From Oscillospiraceae bacterium (GTDB lineage Bacteria > Bacillota > Clostridia > Oscillospirales > UBA929): a DNA stretch of 7,401 nucleotides. Under the pieces are notes generated by a model, which had not been told where the DNA came from, did no database searches, and saw only the letters and a list, made by a program, of their open reading frames with translations. The translations under genes and the position numbers were made by a program. The stretch is taken from positions 1 to 7,401 of the forward strand of contig WRLJ01000071.1 of assembly GCA_009777685.1 (NCBI GenBank), in the 5' to 3' direction. This document shows, one piece after another, positions 1-4,943 of this stretch. Each line of letters begins with the position of its first letter. Within the stretch, counting starts at the first letter, position 1.

Positions 1-170
1 CGGTACGGCAGGTTCAGACCCGGATAGAGCGTTCCGTTTTTCAGCGCGTCCTCCTTGGTGTAGCGGGGGGAATTCGGTTTCTGATAGGGGACGTAGCCGA
101 CGGCCAGCTTCCCCTCGGCCGGCAGAAGCCCGGTCTCCATCATCCCCGCTGCTTGTTCCATGTTTTCCAT
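1..170 (-). CDS. cotJA: Spore coat-associated protein CotJA (partial, C-terminus beyond left edge)
   Basis: The first 56 residues are visible, reading leftward from ATG at 168-170. After a short Met/Glu-rich leader comes a segment with LAVGYVPYQ, then a Tyr, then EDALKNGTLYPGLNLPY. This matches the CotJA family pattern: an 'AYVPxQ' motif followed by 'AL..GT.FPEL..P'. In Bacillus, CotJA is a small protein of the cotJABC operon, made in the mother cell under sigma-E and incorporated into the spore coat with CotJC. The start is fixed by a strong ribosome binding site (AGGAGG, complement of 181-186) 10 nt upstream. Internal ATG codons at residues 4, 10 and 11 have no comparable site. It lies 31 nt downstream of ylbJ on the same strand with no terminator between, so co-transcription is likely. 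cotJB and cotJC would be expected further left, outside the window. The family call is from motif recognition only. Confidence 0.85.
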   Translation of the reverse strand, partial: MENMEQAAGMMETGLLPAEGKLAVGYVPYQKPNSPRYTKEDALKNGTLYPGLNLPY

Positions 171-180
171 AGTCTCGCGT

Positions 181-186
181 CCTCCT
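181..186 (-). promoter_or_regulatory. Ribosome binding site of cotJA
   Basis: The minus strand reads AGGAGG, 10 nt before the ATG at 170. It sits in the 31-nt gap between the ylbJ stop and cotJA and decides the cotJA start among four nearby in-frame ATG codons. Confidence 0.75.
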
Positions 187-201
187 GCTTTGATAGTGCG
201 G

Positions 202-1434
202 TTAAGGCTTCCGCATTTTTATCGTATGCGGAAACGCGTCGAAGGTTGACACACGCCGCCCGCGCCGCCGCCATCCCGGCGCCGCGCCCAGCAGAAACGC
301 CAGAAACACGCCCGCCCCGATGCCCAGCGTCATCAGCAGCGTACTCGTAAAGCGCATCCCCGCCAAGCCCTCGACCTGCTCGGCGATTACGCCGGACACG
401 GGAACCGAAAGCCCCGACACGCTCATCACCAGCGCCGTATACGCGGCGGAGATCAGCCCGTGCAGCAGTTTGCCGGCGATATACGCGCGCGCGGACAGCC
501 CGCTCCCGCCGATAAAGCTGAGGACCTGACAGTGGACCGACAGGCCCGCCCAGCCCAGCATAAACGCCGCCATAGCCATCTTGCCGGCCAGAAATTCCGT
601 AGCGTCGCCCCGCAGGCTCCACAGCCCGCCGGTCAGTTCGATACAGCCCGTCAGCCATTGCTCGACGGTACACGCGCTCACGCCCAAAAGCCCGCCCAAG
701 CCCTGCGCGGCCCCCGGCAGTAACCCCGAGAGGAAGAGCAGGCGGACGGTCACGGTGAAAAAGATCACAAACGCGCTGATATAAAATACCGATGAAAAGC
801 TGCTCTTGACTGAGCGCGTAAACGCCTCGCTCAGCCGTACCGGCCGTCTTCCCGGCGCGCGCGGCCCCGCGCCGGTCTCCGCGGCGCGGGGAGCGCCGCG
901 CTTGTCTTTGCGCTTGTAGAACCGGAACAGCACCCCGACCGTCAGCGACGCGGCGGTGTGCGTCAGGTACAGCAGCCACCCGGCGGCCGACGAGCCCAAA
1001 ATTCCCGTACCGACCGCGCCGAGGATAAAGGCGGGGCCGGAGTTGTTGCAGAAGGCCAGCAGGCGTTCCGCCTCCTCACGGTCGCACAGCCCGCTCTCGT
1101 ACAGGGAAATCGCCGTCTTCGCCCCCACGGGGTATCCTCCCAAAAAGCCCAGCACGACGGCGGCCGAGCAGGGTCCGCTGAGGCGGAACAGCGGGCGCAT
1201 GACCGGCTCCAGCAGCGCGCCGGGCCGCCGCGTCAGACCCAGCTCAATGGTCAGCGCGGAAATGACGAAAAACGGGAACAGCGACGGGAGGATCACATCC
1301 ACGCACAGCGCGAAGCCCTCCCGCGCCGCCGCCGCCGTCTCCTTCGGGCTGACGATCAGCCCGAGGGCCGCGCAGGCCAGCAGCGCGGTCAATAAAAAGT
1401 CCATAAACCAGCGGATGCGGAACAATCTTGCCAA
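202..1434 (-). CDS. ylbJ: Sporulation integral membrane protein YlbJ
   Basis: This is a 410-residue polytopic membrane protein of the nucleoside-transporter/GATE-like family, close to the length of Bacillus YlbJ. In B. subtilis ylbJ is sigma-E dependent and needed for spore cortex formation; the transported substrate is not known to me. Hydrophobic segments lie near residues 12-28, 43-63, 90-108, 134-150, 153-171, 214-240, 284-308, 320-340 and 363-384. Family landmarks are DVILPSLFPFF (46-56), EPVMRPLF (76-83), GFLGGYPVGAK (96-106) and CNNSGPAFILGAVG (129-142). A basic, Ala/Gly/Pro-rich linker (about 173-200) splits the protein into two halves. The start is TTG at 1434, chosen because the minus strand has GGGAGG and GGAG 4-10 nt upstream. 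The first in-frame ATG (residue 11) has no ribosome binding site. It is divergent from yqfC and followed by cotJA. The stop is TAA (202-204). Confidence 0.93.
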   Translation of the reverse strand: MARLFRIRWFMDFLLTALLACAALGLIVSPKETAAAAREGFALCVDVILPSLFPFFVISALTIELGLTRRPGALLEPVMRPLFRLSGPCSAAVVLGFLGGYPVGAKTAISLYESGLCDREEAERLLAFCNNSGPAFILGAVGTGILGSSAAGWLLYLTHTAASLTVGVLFRFYKRKDKRGAPRAAETGAGPRAPGRRPVRLSEAFTRSVKSSFSSVFYISAFVIFFTVTVRLLFLSGLLPGAAQGLGGLLGVSACTVEQWLTGCIELTGGLWSLRGDATEFLAGKMAMAAFMLGWAGLSVHCQVLSFIGGSGLSARAYIAGKLLHGLISAAYTALVMSVSGLSVPVSGVIAEQVEGLAGMRFTSTLLMTLGIGAGVFLAFLLGAAPGWRRRGRRVSTFDAFPHTIKMRKP

Positions 1435-1438
1435 TCAA

Positions 1439-1450
1439 CTCCACCCTCCC
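1439..1450 (-). promoter_or_regulatory. Ribosome binding site deciding the TTG start of ylbJ
   Basis: On the minus strand this reads GGGAGGGTGGAG, giving two Shine-Dalgarno-like cores: GGGAGG 10 nt and GGAG 4 nt before the TTG codon at 1434. The alternative ATG at 1404 is preceded by pyrimidine-rich coding sequence with no such motif, so the rarer TTG start is preferred. Confidence 0.6.
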
Positions 1451-1456
1451 GACGCC

Positions 1457-1485
1457 ATGCTAAAGAGTATGCGGAGGGCGGTCAA
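1457..1485 (-). promoter_or_regulatory. Candidate ylbJ promoter (SigE-type -10, or SigA-like)
   Basis: Reading leftward, CATACTCT (complement of 1464-1471) fits the sigma-E -10 pattern CATACANT at all but one position. It would start transcription about 20 nt before the ylbJ start. However, the expected -35 box 14 nt upstream is poor. An alternative reading is sigma-A-like: TTGACC (1480-1485), a 17-nt spacer, then TAGCAT (1457-1462). SigE is favoured only because ylbJ belongs to that regulon in Bacillus. Confidence 0.35.
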
Positions 1486-1510
1486 GTTTTGCCTTGTCCG
1501 CGCATACTGT
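1481..1510 (+). promoter_or_regulatory. Predicted sigma-E promoter of yqfC-yqfD
   Basis: The -35 element GTCAAGTT (1481-1488) matches the sigma-E consensus KTCATATT at six of eight positions. The -10 element CATACTGT (1503-1510) matches CATACANT at all but one. The spacer is exactly 14 nt, as expected for sigma-E. Initiation near 1516-1518 would leave a short leader containing GAGGTG (1530-1535), 5 nt before the yqfC ATG. yqfC and yqfD are sigma-E regulon members in Bacillus, which supports the assignment. The -35 half overlaps the candidate leftward promoter. Confidence 0.62.
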
Positions 1511-1540
1511 TTAGGGACGCGTCCTTTGTGAGGTGCAGCC

Positions 1541-1810
1541 ATGAAACGAACATTGCCGGAACGGGCGGCGGCGGCATTCAATCTGCCGGCGGATCTGCTG
1601 GCGGGGCTTCCGAAAATCGAGGTCACGGGTCTGCGTGAAACCCTGATCGAAAACCACCGCGGGATTCTCCGCTTCGGCGCGGAGGAGGTCGTCGTCGGCG
1701 GGGGAACGGTCAACCTTGTCCTGCGGGGCGACGGGTTCATTCTCCGCGCCATGAACGCCCGCGAGCTGCGCCTGGAGGGCTTGCTGTTCGGGATCGATAT
1801 CCAATACTGA
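1541..1810 (+). CDS. yqfC: Sporulation protein YqfC (YabP/YqfC family)
   Basis: This is an 89-residue protein, the usual size for YqfC (about 90 residues). Its core has the family pattern: a P-x-I-x-V-TG entry strand (25-30), IENHRGILRF (36-45), then alternating short hydrophobic strands separated by Gly residues, ending in LEGLLFGIDI (78-87). YqfC is a sigma-E-controlled mother-cell protein of unknown biochemical role and is genetically paired with yqfD. The start ATG follows GAGGTG at 5 nt spacing. yqfD begins 16 nt downstream, so the two form a translational and transcriptional pair at the head of the rightward operon. No signal peptide or transmembrane segment is seen. The related family member YabP would also fit the fold, but the yqfD neighbour settles the choice. 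Confidence 0.92.
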   Translation: MKRTLPERAAAAFNLPADLLAGLPKIEVTGLRETLIENHRGILRFGAEEVVVGGGTVNLVLRGDGFILRAMNARELRLEGLLFGIDIQY

Positions 1811-1826
1811 CGGGGGAAGCTGCGGT

Positions 1827-3002
1827 ATGATGAACATGGTCAACCGCGCGCGCGGTTATCTGGAGCTGAGTGTAACGGGCGTGTATCCGGAGGGCTTTAT
1901 CAACGCCTGCGCCATACGGGGCGTCCATTTTTGGAACGCCGGCAGGATCGACGAGGCGACCTTCCGTTTCCAGGCCGCCCGAAGCGCGTATCCCAAGCTG
2001 GAAGCGCTCGCCAGAGAACAGAACTGCGCGCTCGCGGTCTTGCGGCGGCAGGGGCTTCCGTTCTTCACCATGCGTTTCAGGAAGAGGTACGCCTTACTGG
2101 CGGGACTGGGGCTGTGGCTGCTGTGCGCCGGGGCGATGGGACAGTTTATCTGGGACATTGATGTGCGCGGCAACGCCGCCATCCCCGACGAGACCCTGCT
2201 CCAGGCCCTCGCGGAGCTGGGCGTCCGGCCCGGGCGCTACACGGGCGATTTGGAGGAGCGGGAGATCAAGAACTCTATGCTGCTGAATGTCGACGGCCTG
2301 CTGTGGTGCGCGCTGAACATCCGCGGAGGGCAGGCCACGCTCTTTGTGCGGGAACGCACCGAGCCGGAGCCGGTCGTGCCGCTGAAGGAGCCCTGCGACG
2401 TCGTCGCGGGGGAGGCGGGCGTTCTGGTGCGGCTGGATACCCTGGCCGGGGCGGCGCGGGCGCAGTCCGGGCAGACGGTGGAAAAGGGACAGACGCTGGT
2501 CAGCGGCCTGATCGTGTACGCGGAGGCGGAGCCGCGAGCCGTACACGCGAGGGGGTATGCCCTCGCGCGCACCTGGCGCGACATCACCGCCGTGATTCCG
2601 GACTCGCGGCGGGAAAAACGCTACACAGGCCGGACAAAAACACGGTTTTCCCTCACGGCGCTGGGGAGACGCTGTAATTTGTACCGCAGGGATAGCCTCC
2701 CATTTGACAACTGTGATAAAATAACACATAGCTACACCCTCGACGCGCCGCTCGGCGTGCGCTTTCCCCTCCGGCTGGTGCGGGAGACCTACCGCGAGTA
2801 TGCGCCGGAGGAGGCCCGCGTCCCTGAAGCCGAAGCCGCCGGACTGCTGGAAGCGTGCCTAACGGAGCGTCTCGGACGCGAGGGCGGGGAGATTTCCGCC
2901 CTGCGCATGGCCTTTGAGAACCGCAACGGCCTGCTGGGCGTGAGGGCGACCGCCGAATTGCTGAGGGATATCGCCGAGACGCGGTACTTTACGATGCCAT
3001 AA
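1827..3002 (+). CDS. yqfD: Sporulation protein YqfD
   Basis: This 391-residue protein is typical in length for YqfD, a sigma-E-dependent sporulation protein of unknown biochemistry. Residues 1-80 form a soluble N-terminal region. One transmembrane segment spans about 88-108 and is preceded by a basic RFRKR stretch, implying a cytoplasmic N-terminus and an external C-terminal region. Directly after it comes IWDIDVRGN (108-116), with helix-forming ETLLQALAELGV. This resembles a POTRA/FtsQ-like small domain (inference), then family-typical MLLNVDGLLWCALNIRGGQATLFVRE (151-176; in pieces). The C-terminal portion carries the YqfD pattern of a Tyr/Asp/Lys-containing stretch, then LPLR- and REYAPEE-like segments. 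The first ATG (1827) is followed directly by a second; the upstream GGGGGAAG (1812-1819) is only a moderate ribosome binding site, so either Met may be used. It ends 22 nt before phoH. Confidence 0.92.
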   Translation: MMNMVNRARGYLELSVTGVYPEGFINACAIRGVHFWNAGRIDEATFRFQAARSAYPKLEALAREQNCALAVLRRQGLPFFTMRFRKRYALLAGLGLWLLCAGAMGQFIWDIDVRGNAAIPDETLLQALAELGVRPGRYTGDLEEREIKNSMLLNVDGLLWCALNIRGGQATLFVRERTEPEPVVPLKEPCDVVAGEAGVLVRLDTLAGAARAQSGQTVEKGQTLVSGLIVYAEAEPRAVHARGYALARTWRDITAVIPDSRREKRYTGRTKTRFSLTALGRRCNLYRRDSLPFDNCDKITHSYTLDAPLGVRFPLRLVRETYREYAPEEARVPEAEAAGLLEACLTERLGREGGEISALRMAFENRNGLLGVRATAELLRDIAETRYFTMP

Positions 3003-3024
3003 CCCGATAAAGGATGAAACGCTT

Positions 3025-4020
3025 ATGTTCGAGCAAACCATCAATGTGGAGCGCATGGAGGACCTCGTCGGGCTGTTCGGGACGTTTGACTCAAACCTCC
3101 GGCAGCTCGAGGCCGCCCTGCGCGTCACCGTCGTCAGCCGCGGCAGCGAGCTGAAGGTCCAGGGCGACCCGGAGGACGTCTACAAGGCTGTGCGCGTAAT
3201 CGGCGGACTGCTGGGCGTCCTCGCCAGGGGAGAGGCCGTCAGCGAGCAGAACATCCGCTATGTTCTGGGCCTTGTCGAGGACGGCGAGGAGGAAAAGCTG
3301 GGCGAGCTGGCCCAGGACGTCGTCTGCGTCACGATGAAGGGCAAGCCCATCAAGCCGAAAACCCTCGGCCAGAAACGCTATGTCGAGGCCATCGCCAGCC
3401 ACACAGTCACCATGAGTATCGGCCCGGCGGGCACGGGTAAGACCTACCTTGCCGTCGCGGCGGCGGTGACGGCGTTCCGCCAAAAGCGCGTCAGCCGCAT
3501 CATTCTGACGCGCCCGGCCGTGGAAGCGGGGGAGAAGCTGGGGTTTTTACCCGGCGATCTGCAAAACAAGGTCGACCCGTACCTGCGCCCGCTGTATGAC
3601 GCGATGTTCGACATGCTGGGCGGCGAGAATTACAACAAATACGTCGAGCGCGGCAACATCGAGGTCGCGCCGCTGGCCTATATGCGGGGCCGCACGCTGG
3701 ACGACAGCTTTATCATTCTGGACGAGGCGCAGAACACCACGCGGGAGCAGATGAAAATGTTTCTCACGCGCCTCGGTTTCCATTCGAAAATCGTCATCAC
3801 CGGCGACATCACGCAGATCGATCTGCCCCGTGACCGGATATGCGGGCTGAAGGAAGCCGCGCGGGTGCTGAAAAACGTCAGCGACATCGCGGTATGCGAG
3901 CTGACCGCGCGGGATGTGGTGCGCCATGCCCTTGTCCAGCGCATCATCCGCGCCTACGAGGACTTTGAGGGCGGGAGAGAGAAAAAACGGACCGCCGTTC
4001 TGCGGAGGAAAAAGCCGTGA
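3025..4020 (+). CDS. phoH: PhoH-like ATPase (PhoH family)
   Basis: This 331-residue P-loop ATPase is the normal size for bacterial PhoH/YbeZ. An N-terminal region (about 30-65) with alternating strands and helices resembles the KH-like domain of the family. The ATPase domain has Walker A GPAGTGKT (133-140), TRPAVEAGEKLGFLPGDL (162-179), Walker B ILDEAQNTT (231-239) and a sensor-like TGDITQIDLP (259-268). PhoH-like proteins are predicted RNA-associated ATPases functionally linked to YbeY and ribosome biogenesis, and the phoH-ybeY adjacency here is the classic arrangement. The start ATG follows AAAGGA (3009-3014) with a 10-nt gap. Its TGA overlaps the GTG of the next gene by 4 nt, implying translational coupling. 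In Bacillus the HD-domain gene yqfF (pgpH) lies between phoH and ybeY; here it is missing. The phosphate-starvation role implied by the name is not suggested by context. Confidence 0.95.
   Translation: MFEQTINVERMEDLVGLFGTFDSNLRQLEAALRVTVVSRGSELKVQGDPEDVYKAVRVIGGLLGVLARGEAVSEQNIRYVLGLVEDGEEEKLGELAQDVVCVTMKGKPIKPKTLGQKRYVEAIASHTVTMSIGPAGTGKTYLAVAAAVTAFRQKRVSRIILTRPAVEAGEKLGFLPGDLQNKVDPYLRPLYDAMFDMLGGENYNKYVERGNIEVAPLAYMRGRTLDDSFIILDEAQNTTREQMKMFLTRLGFHSKIVITGDITQIDLPRDRICGLKEAARVLKNVSDIAVCELTARDVVRHALVQRIIRAYEDFEGGREKKRTAVLRRKKP
4004..4008 (+). promoter_or_regulatory. Ribosome binding site of ybeY-dgkA (GTG start)
   Basis: GGAGG lies 8 nt before the GTG at 4017-4019, inside the last codons of phoH. 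Together with the GTGA overlap, it supports the GTG as start; no in-frame ATG occurs before the conserved YbeY core. Confidence 0.75.
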
Positions 4021-4505
4021 CGGGGGGGCTGTGGGGAAACCGCCGCGTGCTGTGCAAATTCAGCGCCGACCCCGCCTCCGGCGCGTCCCGCGGGGATCAG
4101 GTCCGGGCCCTGCGGGCCGTCAAGGCCGCGCTGGCGGCGGAAAATGTGACCTATTCCTGCGAATTGGAGATTCTATTTACCGGCGACAGGGGCATACACG
4201 AGCTGAACGCGCGGCATCGCGGACGGGACGAGCCTACCGATGTTTTGAGCTTTCCCTTTCAGGATGCGGGTGTGCCGGAGCCGGGACCGGACGGGCGCGT
4301 CTGCCTCGGCAGCGTCGTTATCAATCTTCCGCGCTGCCGGGCACAGGCGGAGGAATACGGCCATGATTTCGCGCGGGAGCTGTGTTACCTGACGGCTCAT
4401 TCCGTTCTGCACCTGCTGGGCTGTGACCACCAAACGGAAGCGGAGACGGCGGACATGCGCGCCCGGGAAGAACGCGTCATGCAAGCGCTGGGACTGCCGC
4501 GCGCG
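4017..4505 (+). other. ybeY: YbeY domain of the fusion (residues 1-163)
   Basis: This part of the fusion corresponds to a complete, full-length YbeY. It runs from the N-terminal strand region through the three-His zinc site (128, 132, 138) to the usual C-terminal helix with MRAREERVMQALGL (147-160). Both YbeY ends are present, so this is an intact domain and not a remnant. Confidence 0.9.
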
Positions 4506-4943
4506 CAAAGACGCCGGGGCGTATTCGGCTTCCGGGAGGCGGGGCGCGGCCTCGCCGCCGGTTTGCGCGAACGCAACGTTCGCGTACACATCGCGGCGGC
4601 GGCCAGCGTCAGCGTACTCGGGATATCCCTGCGGATCGACCGTGTTTCATGGGCCTTGCTGGCGCTCTGCTTCGGGCTGGTGATCGGCCTGGAGCTGTGC
4701 AACACCGCCATCGAGACTCTGTGCGACCGCGTAGACACGGCGCCCGACGAGCGCATCCGCCGCTCTAAGGACATCGCCGCCGCCGCGGTACTGGCCGCCG
4801 CGTTGGCCGGCGTCGGGGTAGGCATCGCCGTCTTTTCACAGCCGGAGCTGTGGCGGAACGCGGAATGGGGCCGGATCGGGATGATCGGCCTGGGCGTGGC
4901 CGCCGCGGACGCGATTTTCATTTTCGCGGGAGGGTCGAAATGA
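4017..4943 (+). CDS. Fusion protein: endoribonuclease YbeY + diacylglycerol/undecaprenol kinase DgkA
   Basis: This is one uninterrupted 308-residue frame joining two families. Residues 1-160 are YbeY, the metal-dependent RNase of 16S rRNA 3'-end maturation and ribosome quality control. They show HRGRDEPTDVLSFPF (67-81, with the Arg corresponding to the functional Arg of E. coli YbeY) and the zinc motif H128-x3-H132-x5-H138 (AHSVLHLLGCDH). The family LGDI motif reads LGSV (97-100). After a basic linker (about 161-168) comes DgkA: E185 in an LRERNVRVH segment, then E226 and E233 in LELCNTAIETLCDRVD, spaced as the catalytic and metal-binding Glu residues of E. coli DgkA, and KDIAAAAVL (251-259). 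Membrane segments lie near 190-207, 211-230 and 253-273. A further hydrophobic stretch (286-304) is not usual for DgkA. DgkA of Gram-positives phosphorylates undecaprenol or diacylglycerol. In Bacillus ybeY and dgkA are separate neighbours. The GTG start overlaps the phoH stop, and the TGA overlaps the era ATG. Confidence 0.93.
   Translation: MTGGLWGNRRVLCKFSADPASGASRGDQVRALRAVKAALAAENVTYSCELEILFTGDRGIHELNARHRGRDEPTDVLSFPFQDAGVPEPGPDGRVCLGSVVINLPRCRAQAEEYGHDFARELCYLTAHSVLHLLGCDHQTEAETADMRAREERVMQALGLPRAQRRRGVFGFREAGRGLAAGLRERNVRVHIAAAASVSVLGISLRIDRVSWALLALCFGLVIGLELCNTAIETLCDRVDTAPDERIRRSKDIAAAAVLAAALAGVGVGIAVFSQPELWRNAEWGRIGMIGLGVAAADAIFIFAGGSK
4566..4584 (+). repeat. Perfect 8-bp inverted repeat near the YbeY-DgkA junction
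   Basis: CGCGAACG (4566-4573), CAA, then CGTTCGCG (4577-4584) is a perfect 8-bp stem with a 3-nt loop. It can be extended by a G-T and a T-A pair. It lies in the codons around E185 at the start of the DgkA part. No T-run follows, so it is not an intrinsic terminator. In GC-rich coding DNA such a stem may be fortuitous. Confidence 0.4.
4928..4934 (+). promoter_or_regulatory. Ribosome binding site deciding the era start
   Basis: GGGAGGG lies 5 nt before the ATG at 4940-4942, within the 3' end of ybeY-dgkA. It selects this ATG over an in-frame upstream ATG at 4850, which would add 30 Arg/Gly/Asp-rich residues unlike any Era N-terminus. Confidence 0.75.

Larger units (their letters stand above)
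4521..4940 (+). other. dgkA: DgkA domain of the fusion (residues 169-308)
   Basis: This part begins at an F-G-F-REAGRGLAAGL segment, matching the usual DgkA N-terminus 'F..A..Gl'. It contains the amphipathic first helix, three membrane helices and all three acidic active-site positions (E185, E226, E233). No Shine-Dalgarno sequence or ATG marks a separate start at the junction, so independent translation looks unlikely. The tail beyond about residue 276 extends past the normal family end. Confidence 0.88.

Noticed and set aside
880..900. Perfect 8-bp GC-only stem (CGCGGCGC / GCGCCGCG) with 5-nt loop, as a possible terminator
   Set aside because: It lies inside the ylbJ linker codons, which are extremely G/C-rich, and no T-run follows on either strand. 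It is most likely compositional.
140..979. Long minus-strand frame of 279 residues overlapping ylbJ and the cotJA start
   Set aside because: It is an Arg/Gly/Ala-rich shadow of ylbJ in another frame, with no family motif and no ribosome binding site. YlbJ is clearly recognisable on the same DNA.
1511..1525. GGACGCGTCC palindrome in the yqfC leader as an operator
   Set aside because: A 10-bp palindrome alone in GC-rich DNA is weak evidence, and I can link it to no known regulator.
956..1531. Plus-strand frame of 191 residues antisense to ylbJ
   Set aside because: It has a composition typical of antisense frames in GC-rich DNA (Ser/Arg/Pro-rich) and runs through the ylbJ start and promoter region. 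No recognisable domain is present.
2094..2729. Minus-strand frame of 211 residues antisense to yqfD
   Set aside because: It is an Arg/Pro/Gln-rich shadow frame with no motif; yqfD covers the interval.
3914..4366. Plus-strand frame of 150 residues overlapping phoH and ybeY
   Set aside because: It is a frame-shifted shadow of YbeY; the real frame shows the conserved YbeY motifs.
4850..4939. 30-residue N-terminal extension of Era from an upstream ATG
   Set aside because: The extension is Arg/Gly/Asp-rich, lies within DgkA codons and has no good ribosome binding site. The ATG at 4940 has GGGAGGG at ideal spacing and gives the normal Era N-terminus.
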